Below are positions 11,644-21,481 of a DNA stretch of 64,000 bases, piece after piece. Source of the DNA: Glandiceps talaboti (Eukaryota; Hemichordata; Enteropneusta; Spengelidae); NCBI RefSeq assembly GCF_964340395.1, contig NC_135551.1, positions 6,932,963 to 6,996,962 on the forward strand, in the 5' to 3' direction. Each line of letters opens with the position of its first letter. Within the stretch, counting starts at the first letter, position 1. The notes beneath the pieces are model-generated. The model ran no database searches. It saw only the letters and a program-made list of their open reading frames with translations, and was not told the DNA's origin. The translations under genes were made by a program, and so were the position numbers.

Positions 11644-11941
11644 AAATTACTTTAATTTTTTGAAACTCTTTTCAACTAAGTCAAGTTCTTTAACAAGTTC
11701 TTGTGCATGTTGTTTCAAGTCATTACTCAAGTCACTTTTTCCTTCGGTCGTGGGGACAAGTGTGAAGAGTATATGTTTTAGACTCATTATCATATTTAAA
11801 AACAAAAAAATTCATTATTATCAGAGTATATGTTTTAGACTCATTATCATATTTAAAAACAAAAAATTCATTATTATCATCTCCTTCAATTAATTTTTTT
11901 GCGTTAAGATCATCAAGTTCAAGTCCTTGAGGTGTCATCAT
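11644..11941 (-). pseudogene. Frameshifted partial copy of the neighbouring 226-aa gene
   Basis: The 70-codon frame (11732-11941) starts MMTPQGLELDDL and contains a duplicated 57-bp segment (11767-11823 and 11824-11879) giving two FFVFKYDNESKTYTL units. It then reads HTCPHDRRKK and stops. In another frame the downstream DNA to 11659 reads TEGKSDLSNDL followed by a Glu/Leu/Lys helix, clearly similar to the C-terminus of the gene at 12021-12701 (THTCHHKTEGKSDLNDL). The two segments are thus a diverged duplicate of that gene's 3' end, broken by a small indel near 11745. Confidence 0.6.
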
Positions 11942-12020
11942 TGTAGTATGTAATATATTTATACTATATATATGTTTAATACTAAAATTTTTTTTTTTTT
12001 AAATTACTTTTTATTTTTAA

Positions 12021-12701
12021 TCAAGTCAATTTCAAGTTGTTTTCAATATCTTGATCAAGTTCTTGTTCATGTTCTTGATCAAGTTCTATAGCAAGTTCTC
12101 TAATAAGTTCTTGATCAAGTTGACTTAATTTATTCAAGTCATTCAAGTCACTTTTTCCTTCGGTCTTGTGGTGACAAGTGTGTGTTGCAAAGTCCGAAGG
12201 GTTACTGTACCTATCGGAAGAGTGAAACTCTATATTATTTAAAATAGTGACACCACCACTCGTCAATGCCAAAAGAGGGCCATAATTATATGCTAACTTT
12301 CCAGTAAGTTGTTTGAATTGACTCGTAACGAGAAAATTGTTTTTCAAGTCGTCACTTAATCTATTCACATCATGTATTGGAAGCACGAGTCCTACTAATT
12401 TACTAATTCCAAATAAAACTCCATTTACAACGTTGTCACTGACGAGAGAACTGTAAGTGCTTTCATATATCTTATAATATTTTTCAATTTCTTTATCGCT
12501 CGCTTTTTCAATATATTCGAGAGTGAAATTTTTTCCTAATAAAGCTTTTGATTGTCCAGCGGCAATAATACAAAGTAATCTTTCTCTGTACTTTACCGCC
12601 AGGGCTATTGGAGACGATTCCGATGTTACGCTCGCGGTGCTTCGGGTCGGTGCGGGTGTTGAATCAACTGGCTGTAAAATTTCTGCCAATGACTGTTCCA
12701 T
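12021..12701 (-). CDS. Unassigned Polinton protein with acidic coiled tail (226 aa)
   Basis: The N-terminal 30 residues are Ser/Thr/Pro-rich. The middle (about 35-165) is predicted helical with a hydrophobic stretch near residues 95-108 (VLFGISKLVGLVLP). A short His/Cys cluster THTCHH follows near residue 172, and the last 45 residues are an acidic Gln/Glu/Leu helix likely to form a coiled coil. It sits between the ATPase and the small-protein cluster. The C-terminal module is duplicated just downstream in damaged form. Function unknown; a structural or host-interaction protein are both possible. Confidence 0.5.
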   Translation of the reverse strand: MEQSLAEILQPVDSTPAPTRSTASVTSESSPIALAVKYRERLLCIIAAGQSKALLGKNFTLEYIEKASDKEIEKYYKIYESTYSSLVSDNVVNGVLFGISKLVGLVLPIHDVNRLSDDLKNNFLVTSQFKQLTGKLAYNYGPLLALTSGGVTILNNIEFHSSDRYSNPSDFATHTCHHKTEGKSDLNDLNKLSQLDQELIRELAIELDQEHEQELDQDIENNLKLT

Positions 12702-12845
12702 TTCACGAGTTCTATATTATATGTATCTATTAAATATTTTCGTATTTTTAAAAAATACATCCGCATGTATAACATGTAGTATATGATACCTAACTGAATA
12801 AATAACCACAAAATATCATTGATTAACATCGTAAACTTCGTAACT

Positions 12846-13448
12846 TTATACTAAATCTATACTATATGGTTGTCTTAAACGAAATACTAATTTACTATAA
12901 GGAGTATTTTTTAATCGTTTTATATATTCACTAATTTCTTCCTTATTTAATTCCATCCCGTAGTTTTCAATTATTTCTTTAACGTCATTTTTACTCGGTG
13001 TGTAATAAAGAACTAGCGTGCCGATGTTTTCTCGAAATGTCTTAGCGATACTCGTAAATTGTTGCGTAAGTACCCATACGCTAATATTATCATGACGAGC
13101 TGAAAATGCTAACTTAGTTAAAATATTGACGCGAGATTTGACATCCTTCGTGAAAGCGCAGTCATCTACTATGATTAGACTCTGTCTCGTATTTTTATAA
13201 CACTCATACGCGAATTTAATAGTTTCGTTTATTTTTTCTATGTTGGGAATCATTATAATAATGTCAGAGTCTTCGTAAATACATTGTTTATCGTAAGCTT
13301 TATTGTTTATGAATGTCGGACAGATTATGATTATATAATCGAATACGTTTTTATAATACGTTTGTAATAGTTCCATAATGAACTCCGTTTTACCCGAACA
13401 TGTCGGTGCGCTAATAAGCATATTGAAAGGAGGGTCAAGCCAGATCAT
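12846..13448 (-). CDS. FtsK/HerA-type genome-packaging ATPase
   Basis: A 200-aa P-loop ATPase. Walker A is APTCSGKT (residues 14-21), Walker B is LIIVDD (91-96), and a sensor-like WVLTQQ (125-130) is followed by an LYYTPSKND block. This order and length fit the A32-like packaging ATPases of Polintons, virophages and large DNA viruses, which drive DNA into the capsid. The short N-terminus before Walker A is usual for the group. It lies directly downstream of the probable capsid gene, as in related elements. The ATG follows a repeat of AGTATATACT and a copy of the ACCCTTCGG oligonucleotide (13457-13464). No break was seen. Confidence 0.88.
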   Translation of the reverse strand: MIWLDPPFNMLISAPTCSGKTEFIMELLQTYYKNVFDYIIIICPTFINNKAYDKQCIYEDSDIIIMIPNIEKINETIKFAYECYKNTRQSLIIVDDCAFTKDVKSRVNILTKLAFSARHDNISVWVLTQQFTSIAKTFRENIGTLVLYYTPSKNDVKEIIENYGMELNKEEISEYIKRLKNTPYSKLVFRLRQPYSIDLV

Positions 13449-13531
13449 TTTAGAGTCCGAAGGGTTATCCTCAGTATATACTCAGTATATACTATCCTAT
13501 ACCGCCAGGGCTATTAATACTATTAATAATG

Positions 13532-14785
13532 TTAAAACATAATAGATTTTAATTTAGATCCTTCGATATTAAACATAGCGTCGCTTATAATAAAAATATT
13601 CGCCGTTATCGTAATTTGCGGATCCGTAGCCTCTCGTTGAATTTCCAGTTGAACCCCATCTTTAGTATTCACGATTTTCAACCCGCTACCGTGATATCTA
13701 TTATCCTTAAAACTTCTTAAATCAATAAACAAACAATATTTATTTAACAGAAAGTTTTCCTCATTTATTTCCTCTAGTTTATCACAACAGAACTCGGATG
13801 ACATGAAATAACGTCTGGTTTCTTCCCAAAATTTTCTAGGAGATAATCCCTGCGCGTACACTTTATTAGCGATACCTTCTATCGTTATTGAAACGGAAGT
13901 AATACTCGGATTAAAGAATAATTCGGTATCTAATGCATTTTGTAGCTGCGGTGTACTGAATAATATAACGATTCCTTTCAAGCTTCTACGCGGTATATTA
14001 ATGTTCTTATTAATAATCGGTTCCGAACCGGGGAAGTTAAATGTTCTCTCGTGTTGAATATGTTCGTAAAGAAAACTTTTACCGTTATTATAATAACCGT
14101 TAATTTCCATTGCTAACTTCGGATCTCTTATCGTTTCGTATTCGAGTTGGATGTTTGATATCCAGTAATCCCAACCAGTCGTGTCTTCACTTACTAGGAT
14201 TTTATTAACGGGAGCGAGAGTAATCTCCCATTCGATATGGCTTCCTAAGCTCGAAGGATATACGGCTCCGTGACCATTCAACATAGGATGCAATTTCGCT
14301 AGATCGATCGCGTACTTTTTACCGTATGCCTTATGAAGCGCACCCTCTCCTAAATAATTCCCGCCACCAACTCCATCGATATTATCGCTTCTCAATTTTC
14401 GGAGATTTTCCGACTGAATTCCATACAGCGTTTTATTCGTTCTATCCGAATACAGATCTCTATACGTTTGTATTAAATTATAGTTTGATAAATCCATTAA
14501 TTTATCCCCTCCGAATTTTAAAATTAAATTACTTACGATGTTAGCGGACAGGTTTTGAACGACGAAGTTCTTATTATGACCATTTAGTTTAAGATCAAAA
14601 ACGAGATTGAATTTACCCGTTAGAACAACAGTGTGTTCTAATTTCGGACATCTGATATATAAAGTTTCACCGGGTCTCGCGCTATTTGGATTATTCGTTA
14701 CAACGTGATGAGTTCGTTCTCCTTTACTACCGAGTGCGATAAATTTTGAGTAGTCACCTCGTAGTTCTCTATTGTATATTTCATT
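13532..14785 (-). pseudogene. Probable Polinton major capsid protein, start out of frame
   Basis: The frame is open for 417 codons, but the first in-frame ATG is at 14497. About 96 codons upstream of it are clearly coding, with ELRGDYSKF and HHVVTNNPNSA, and continue without interruption into the body. Just before them the nearby ATGs (14789 and 14784) are in the other two frames, so this copy has a one-base break within its first codons. The beta-rich sequence, the early NPNSARPGETLYI block and the GGDKL segment fit what I recall of the double-jelly-roll capsid protein of Polintons. The position next to the ATPase agrees. Assignment as major rather than minor capsid protein is inference. Confidence 0.6.
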
Positions 14786-16105
14786 TCATTTATTAATTTT
14801 TTTTTTTTTAGTTAAAATCCGTTCATACAGGTATATCGCTATTGCAGTTGCCAACAGTCATACATGTTCAGCTATAAATCCTACAACTTGTCCCGCTGTT
14901 TTTAAAACGAATGACACGATAGAACCGATAACACCCGGCAACGCTATAGCCGCTTTACCACCTAACCATTTTAATACATCCGCAACACGTTTAATAACCG
15001 CTTTGACTGGACCGGCACCGGAGGAAGGACCACCGCTTTTTCCGCTGCCACTACCGCTACCGCTTCCTTTAGCAGCGACCGGCGATTTGATACCTAATGT
15101 AATGGCTAAGGTAGTTATAACTAAACCGATCGCCGTTGCCAATGAAACTATAGTAACTCCATTGCGTTTGAAAATAATAGCCAATTTTTCTTTAATACTA
15201 AGATTCGGATCTTTGAGTACTTCTTTCAAAGTAGATGTCTCGGCTAACTTATTATTTAAAATATTAGTTTCTTTATTATATTTTAAGATATTAATCTCAA
15301 TTCTACCTAATTCTTGTTTTTCATCTAGCGTTAATTCTTCGATTTTTTGTCTATTTTCAAAATCTTTTTTTCTATCGTACAACTCTTCTAAACTTTTGAC
15401 CGCTGTATCGAGTTCTTTACGCATGATTGTATATTCAGGATTGAGTTCATTCCATTCTTCAATTTTGTTTTCGATCTTACTGATTTCATCTTTATTACCT
15501 ACAGTGTCTCTTCTGAGGTAGGCCTGATAGTCTCTTAATTGACCAACCATTGGTGGTGTTAAATCTATAGCTTCGACTTCATCCACATTTAAAGGACCCG
15601 ACGGTCCGACACCGGTAGGACCGATAGGACCAACGGATGCAGCGGTATCCTCGAAAAGTCTATTGGCAGCTGCAGTACCAATTTTACTTTTTATCGTACT
15701 TTTGGCTAAAAGTTTACCGTTTCTCGTAATCCGTTGATTTCTTATGTTATGATACAACTCTCCATCTTTTCCTACATATGTATTTAATCGTAATTCAGTT
15801 CGATTAACTGGCACGCCACTTTTTTTTATAACTTCATCGATAGTATCCAACAATATTTTAGTTTTAAATTCAGTCAATTTAGCACCTCCTTGCGGTATCG
15901 GTCCATCGGGACCGTAGGATGCTGTGGGTTCAACGGGCGCTTGTGGGTCAGTGAATGATGTTTCCTGCATCCTTCGGTCTATTAATTCAAAATCCAAGGA
16001 ATCTTGTTCGTAGTCTACCATTTCCAAGTCTTCTCCAAGGTCACCTACATTTTCCGTAGGGTCATCTTCATAAGGATTAATATCGAAAGGATCAAAGTCA
16101 GCCAT
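14786..16105 (-). pseudogene. Coiled-coil and membrane protein, in-frame TGA before last helix
   Basis: The start at 16105 is chosen because it follows TATATAGTATTAGAAAG, a context shared with the next gene; an upstream ATG at 16129 is possible. The protein has an acidic N-terminus, a Pro/Gly-rich linker (GPIGPTGVGPSGP), a long charged coiled coil (about residues 205-300), a hydrophobic helix, a Gly/Ser linker and a C-terminal hydrophobic region. The 415-codon frame stops at TGA 14858-14860. The same frame then encodes another hydrophobic helix (LLATAIAIYLY) plus a lysine run, and ends at TGA 14786-14788, where the capsid frame begins. The first TGA therefore looks like a premature stop. It is probably a virion-associated membrane protein. 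Confidence 0.6.
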
Positions 16106-16154
16106 CTTTCTAATACTATATAATGTCATACAATGTTATACAAATACTATAATA

Positions 16155-17687
16155 TTATATAAATAAGTAACTTAAAAATATTATCCCGACTATTATTCCC
16201 ATCGTTGTATATTCATGAACAACGTCACGCTCGCCAGGCGCTGCATCCTTTCCTTCAGTCCCTATCCTACGGTCGGTCGGTCCTACTACCGGTACTGATT
16301 CCGAAGGGTCTCCTATCGGTAGTCGTTTCACCGGATCGTCGTGGCCTTCCATTTCTTTTATTGCCGATTCTTTTACGTCATTATTTATATCGTTATAACC
16401 GAATTTCATATCTTCCGTCGCTTGTTGTAAGAAATTGTTATAACCCGCCACATTCGTATTCAAATTAATAATCATTTTACTCGGGATTAACCATAAAGAA
16501 GGAGAAATGGCTAGATCTAACTTTACCCTAGTTTCATTGATTACATTTTGATAACGAGGTATGCTATCGTCCTCATTAACGCCTCTCGTCTCATCCTCGA
16601 GTAATGAAATCATTTTTATTCTAGTTTCTTGACCGGCACCGCCAGAGTCCGCTATACTTACTCGAGTGTCCGCTTGACTTCCTAACACGCAATATACGTA
16701 AGCTTCGATAGATCGGTTTAATCTTCCTAAACCAGCTTGCGTGAATCCCTCGCTATTAGGTAAAACAAAATAACCGTACTGCTTATAATCGGGATTTTGA
16801 AATTTATACCAATGCCAACTTCTACGAGCCTCATCCGGAGCATCGGGTAATTCAACCATCGTACCTTGATATTTATATTGAATATCTTTTATATATGGTT
16901 TTTGCTTCGCACTCCACCACTCATAACCTACACCTATACCATTGTTTCCAGATGTGTCATACGTGAATCTGAAATCTGTATTATAATCTAACCCGAATTC
17001 ATCGCATATTTTATGATAAGACGTTAAGTCATATAAATTATCGATTTTATTAAAAGTATCTGGATCGTCGGGTAACGGGCAAGAAAGTTCATTCAATATT
17101 CTTCTTATAGTAAAATACGTGTGAAATCTAAAAAATGATCGAATCTGTTTAGGAATATCATCGTTATACAGATGATCGTGAATATTAACGCCGCATCCGC
17201 TCGTACCTATCCAAACGGCAAAATTCAATTGTTGATCCCAGTAACTCATATTCGGACCTTTTAACCACTCGTTGGCACTGCCCGCATTTTTATGAATTAA
17301 TATATAGTTTTTGAATATATCTCTCAATTTTAAAACGAATCGATCGGTTTTACTTACATAAACAATCGCGTTAACTAATACGTCTCGTATATCCATGGGT
17401 AATCCCGGCGACACTTCTGGTTTTTTATCAAATGGTTGATGTAATGCATAGTGTAAACTATCAAAATTTTGCGCTAAGGTAAATGCTTTTGGAAAATTCG
17501 GTACTACCTCCGGTTGAGGTGGCTTTCCGAAGGGTGGCTTTCCGAAGGGTGGTTTTGGTTTCGTCGTTAACCCTTCGGACTTCCTAGGTGGTAATGGTGG
17601 TAATTCTGTATAAAACGGTGTATATGAATTTGGTTTTCTTCCCTGCGGTCTCATTAACTCCGTACCTGGTAATCCTAATGACCACAT
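16155..17687 (-). CDS. Large Polinton structural-protein candidate (510 aa)
   Basis: The start at 17687 follows TATATATGTATTAGAAAA, matching the leader of the neighbouring gene; an upstream ATG at 17726 is less likely. The N-terminus is Pro/Lys-rich with a PPFGKPPFGK duplication encoded over two ACCCTTCGG copies. The central 350 residues are rich in aromatic residues, with FAVWIGTSGCGVNIHDHL and many Trp, all encoded by TGG. The C-terminus is acidic and ends in one transmembrane helix (MGIIVGIIFLSYLFI). Its size and place in the capsid cluster suggest a virion protein. It could be the larger capsid component or a penton/spike-like protein; I cannot decide. Confidence 0.55.
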   Translation of the reverse strand: MWSLGLPGTELMRPQGRKPNSYTPFYTELPPLPPRKSEGLTTKPKPPFGKPPFGKPPQPEVVPNFPKAFTLAQNFDSLHYALHQPFDKKPEVSPGLPMDIRDVLVNAIVYVSKTDRFVLKLRDIFKNYILIHKNAGSANEWLKGPNMSYWDQQLNFAVWIGTSGCGVNIHDHLYNDDIPKQIRSFFRFHTYFTIRRILNELSCPLPDDPDTFNKIDNLYDLTSYHKICDEFGLDYNTDFRFTYDTSGNNGIGVGYEWWSAKQKPYIKDIQYKYQGTMVELPDAPDEARRSWHWYKFQNPDYKQYGYFVLPNSEGFTQAGLGRLNRSIEAYVYCVLGSQADTRVSIADSGGAGQETRIKMISLLEDETRGVNEDDSIPRYQNVINETRVKLDLAISPSLWLIPSKMIINLNTNVAGYNNFLQQATEDMKFGYNDINNDVKESAIKEMEGHDDPVKRLPIGDPSESVPVVGPTDRRIGTEGKDAAPGERDVVHEYTTMGIIVGIIFLSYLFI

Positions 17688-17749
17688 TTTTCTAATACAT
17701 ATATATATTAAAGGGTCTATATACATAAATTACATGAAACTACGTGAAA

Positions 17750-18106
17750 CTATATAAAACATACTATTAAACTTCCATAATTATCTTGAAATATACGTCT
17801 GTTTCTAGTATCTTGTATTAATTTAAGAACCCAGTATTCATTTAAATATTTAATCTCTTGATTGTCATCCGTCTCTGGAAATAAACCTAAGAATTCTATA
17901 CGTTTAAAAAAATTCTTTTTTTCGACTTCTTTAGTAAAGGATAAAATAATCTGATATACACTTTGATCTTTCAATTTTGCCCCCGCATTTACAATTAATA
18001 CGTGCATATTTTTTCTTCTCAAGTTGTCCCATTCTAGCTCTATATTAAAACCAAGGACGTCTCTGTACTTCTTTAAAAATTTAGTTATATTACGTTCTCC
18101 AAACAT
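17750..18106 (-). CDS. Unassigned small Polinton protein (118 aa)
   Basis: An alpha/beta-like 118-aa protein with no signal peptide or membrane helix. It lacks the His-Asn-Gln-Cys pattern of the adenain-type protease expected in this part of a Polinton, so I do not call it that. It starts 27 bases after the stop of the integrase/chromodomain frame, behind a TATATGTAATATAG leader. Function unknown. Confidence 0.5.
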   Translation of the reverse strand: MFGERNITKFLKKYRDVLGFNIELEWDNLRRKNMHVLIVNAGAKLKDQSVYQIILSFTKEVEKKNFFKRIEFLGLFPETDDNQEIKYLNEYWVLKLIQDTRNRRIFQDNYGSLIVCFI

Positions 18107-18133
18107 TTTGTACTATATTACATATACTATACA

Positions 18134-19237
18134 TTATTTTAATTCTTTGATATTTGTAATATTTTTAATATTTTCAATCGGTTCCCAAGAATTGAATTTA
18201 TCGTCATATCCTAACCATTTTACCAATGCGTATTCATGGCCTTTGATTTTCTTCTTACGTAATATTTTTTCAACTTTGTATTCCTTCGATTCTTTAGTCG
18301 TATCAATCGATAATTCTTGCTCATAAAACGTGCCTTCAATGTCTTCACCCGATAAATCTTCCAGAGTGTAAACAATAACGGGACCAAAGATAATTTGTTT
18401 GATTTTGAAAAGTTCGCGCGTGTAGTTTGGTAGCTATCCTTTGGCAAACACGTTCTTATATTTAGAAATTCTCACGGTATCACCGATATTAAACTTCGGA
18501 GTTCCATATTCAACAGTGAGATAAGCACCGTACAAATTATACCAAACGATGTTTTCATTCTTCGGTAACGATGTTTCCTTCGGAGTCATGTGGATTGAAT
18601 TATGGTAGGTATTGTTGTAACCATTCACTAATCGATCTAGTACGTCGATCCAATTTTTAGTCTGTTTATCGGTAAAATATTTATACATACGTGATTTAAG
18701 TGTCCTGTTAAAACGCTCGACAACCGATGCCTTTTTATCCGACCGTGTACTAAACCACTCAATTTCACGGTTTTCGAAGATATCTTTAACGTACTTATTG
18801 TAAAATTCTCGGCCTTCATCAAATTGTATTTTACTCGGTTCACGATCTTTAAAAATTAATTCAAAGGAGTCAGCCATTTCAATACCACGTTTTGACTTGA
18901 GTGGTATCGCCCAGGCATACTTAGATAACACATCGATAACAGTCAGGATATAACGATACCCCCGATTCTTACTCTGGTCATTAGGCATATCTACAATGTC
19001 GGCTTGCCACTGATCATCGATTCCAGAAACATATACTTTGCGGTAAGGGAACTTTTTAATCGCCGGTTTGTGCATAGTGTAAACTTCTTGTTGTTCCAAC
19101 CATTGTTTCAATTCCTTATACTTAATTTTTTTAATTTTTTTTTGTTTCACATCGTCTTTGATTTTACGCCACAATTTTGCGATGCCGCTGTATGCTAAAT
19201 CAGAATTATAATACAAGTCTCGCAAATACTGATCCAT
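18134..19237 (-). pseudogene. INT: Polinton integrase with C-terminal chromodomain, in-frame TAG
   Basis: A retrovirus-like DDE integrase that inserts the element and makes the 6-bp duplication. Catalytic acidic residues are visible: D80 in WQAD, D140 in QFDEG and E174 in ASVVERFNRT. The N-terminal basic region carries the QWLEQQEVYTMHKP segment typical of the family. The 267-codon core frame ends at TAG 18434-18436 within an FAKG-stop-LPNYT context. The same frame then runs 99 more codons to 18134 and encodes a chromodomain (EYALVKWLGYDDKFNSWEP). The TAG is followed by CTA, a context known to favour readthrough elsewhere, but simple mutation is equally possible. Confidence 0.88.
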
Positions 19238-19258
19238 AGTGTATTATATTAGTAAACA

Positions 19259-19765
19259 TTATTTTTTAACTATTTGTGATTTCGTTAATTTCGTACCACC
19301 CGATGGTCCGGGGTCTGAATAACCATTCAGTTTGTAATACTTTAAATAACGTTCTAAAGGTGGAGTATAATTAGCTGTTTTTTGCATTTCTAAAGACTTC
19401 ATAAATACTTCATTAATAAATTCATGAGGATTTATTTCGGAGTAAATATTTGCTTGCGTATATGTTTGTAATTCTTTGAAATTCTTATATTGTAATTTTA
19501 ATCGCGATACTTTATCCGATAACTTTAAGTTTTGGTTTACAACCGTAACGATTATAGGAACAGCCGCTAATAAACTAACAAATACCGGAATCACTGGAAC
19601 GGCGGCTAATGCACCAACTCCCGAAATAATTCCACTAGTAATAAGTATACCTTTATTAACACGACTTAATAATTTATAAGAACGTCTATACGCACTACAT
19701 ACCCGTGTAAGATAATCGACTAAAGCTTGCAGGTCTTGTATCGTTCTAAAATTTTGATCAATCAT
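19259..19765 (-). CDS. Two-helix membrane protein (168 aa)
   Basis: The N-terminal 40 residues form an amphipathic basic helix. Two closely spaced hydrophobic helices follow (about residues 38-78, rich in Gly, Ala, Val and Ile, with VGALAAVPVIPVFVSLLAAVP), then a second charged helix and a polar tail. This hairpin layout suggests membrane insertion or remodelling. It lies directly upstream of integrase with a 21-base gap. The leader contains ATATATAG about 20 bases before the ATG. No lesion was seen; the family was not identified. Confidence 0.55.
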   Translation of the reverse strand: MIDQNFRTIQDLQALVDYLTRVCSAYRRSYKLLSRVNKGILITSGIISGVGALAAVPVIPVFVSLLAAVPIIVTVVNQNLKLSDKVSRLKLQYKNFKELQTYTQANIYSEINPHEFINEVFMKSLEMQKTANYTPPLERYLKYYKLNGYSDPGPSGGTKLTKSQIVKK

Positions 19766-19777
19766 TTGTGTACGGTA

Positions 19778-20377
19778 TCACTCTATATATTTAAAAATAT
19801 TATTTTTTAAAGGTTTGATAATCAAAGTGGAACGATAAGTTATTTTTCTATAACCACTATCGAAGACCGTAAAACTACGAGTGACTTTAACCCTTTTTTT
19901 AGTATGAATTAATCGAGACACAGATGCCGGTATAATTTGTTTGTTTATAACGAATGTTGAATGAGATATTTTAATTTTATCATCGAATTTTATATTAAAA
20001 TTAATTATTGAGCTCTCTTCAATATCCTTAGACTTAATACTAGCGGAGTCTATAAAATGTTTAATGTGATAAGCTCCTGGTTGAATAAAGTAATCATTTG
20101 TATCACTATCAAATATTACCTTATCCGTGTTTATCATATGAGAAAATTCATTTACGAATAATCTAGCAACTTTTTTATAATCTAATTCAATTATCGCAAT
20201 CCCCGTGTCTGACTCCGTAGGCTTTGGAGGTGGAATCGGTTTTAATTTAAACGTATTATTTTCATATTCTAAGTGATATTTAACACCCGTGATTGGTTTC
20301 TTAATTTTAATATCCCTAAGATCATTGAGAGATAAGTTGATAGCTTGCGAGTCTTGCGAGTCTTGCGGGGCTTTATA
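19778..20377 (-). pseudogene. Unassigned Polinton protein, start out of frame
   Basis: The frame is open for 200 codons from just after TAA 20378-20380 to 19778. The only ATG in frame is at 20137, but the upstream 80 codons look coding (LNDLRDIKIKKP, a proline-rich linker, ELDYKKVARLF). A good ATG at 20385-20383 behind a TATATATG leader is in another frame and meets the body frame across a four-base G-run (20367-20370), so a one-base change there would explain the break. The C-terminal half is beta-rich and basic. Function unknown; a virion protein is possible from context. Confidence 0.45.
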
Positions 20378-20402
20378 TTAATCATATATATTAAATACTA
20401 AT

Positions 20403-21272
20403 TTATAATACTTTAAAATCTATAAGAATCATACGTTTCAAAGTTATTGTTTTAATATCTAAAAATTTTAACCCTTGTGTTATTGCGTATGACACTTCAT
20501 TTTTCAGTAATTCTTCCGCTAGTTCGAACGACGCTATATTTTCTGTAAAAGTAACGTTAATATTCCCATTCTCAATATGAATTTTAATCGTTAATAATAT
20601 ACGTCGATCGCATTTTATTGAAAATCCATCTAATAAAGTATCGTATTCATCCTCGGTGTTTAATTTAATACATTCGATAATAATGGTACCACCGGTTACT
20701 TTCTTCATTTTGTTTGTCATAGCATCAGTAAAAGTAACTAATTTTAATTTAGCCTCATCAATACTTGGTTTCAAACCGAGTACATCAAACTGCGTATCAT
20801 AAAATAAGTTAATATTTCCTTCGTCAAGGTTATAATAACAATACCATTTCCCCGAATTTATAATTCTTTTAAAAATAATGTTTTCCCTCGCTACTGTTCT
20901 TATAGGATCCACTTCTAAATGAATCTTTGAATTCAACAGGTCTATTCTAGGATCTGGTTTCGGTAAATAAAGTCTGATATCAGCTAAACGAAATGTTTTA
21001 TCATTATCGTTATAAACTGTCACATAAGGAACTCGATCAGTTAAACCATGATCAATGGTTAATGGTTTTTCAAGCATTTCGACATAATCCCGTGGTAATT
21101 CAAAAGTATAGAACGTGGCAGCTCTGTTGCTATACGCAAAACCAAATGGCACATGATATTTTGTTACTTTATATTCTTCGATCGTATCGTCTATATCATT
21201 TAAGTCCGCTAAATTATTGGAATGTTCGTGGTTTAATTGAACCGCCGATGGTTCTATACTATATATTTTCTT
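20403..21272 (-). pseudogene. Unassigned beta-rich Polinton protein, start out of frame
   Basis: The frame is open for 290 codons from 21272 to 20403 but has no ATG near its beginning; a GTG at 21152 would be an unusual eukaryotic start. An ATG at 21285-21283 in another frame reaches a stop after eight codons. The body frame starts within those codons, beside an A-run at 21266-21269. The protein has alternating hydrophobic and charged residues typical of beta sheets, and a YVTVYNDNDKTFRLADIRLYL segment near residue 75. It is probably a structural or accessory protein; unassigned. Confidence 0.45.
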
Positions 21273-21481
21273 TTAATTTTTCCATTTTAAAATAAAATCT
21301 TTATTATCATCTCGCCCGGATAAATCTTTTGTGGTAACATCTAAGAGATCATCAAGTGTAAATCCTATAGATCTTCCAATACCTAGGCCAAAATCTGATG
21401 GCGATGGCATATTATAGTATGTAATGTATGTAATGTATTTTTGTATTAAATATATAATATATAATATATAATATTAAAACA

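Noticed and set aside
12626-12829. Hydrophobic 67-codon minus-strand frame overlapping the start of the 226-aa gene
   Set aside because: Its N-terminal half could be a membrane segment, but the rest is an out-of-frame reading of the neighbouring gene and the leader motif fits the other start.
14772-15521. Plus-strand 249-codon frame
   Set aside because: Antisense to the coiled-coil/membrane gene. Composition is the mirror of a Glu/Lys-rich coil (Phe/Ser/Leu), with no domain.
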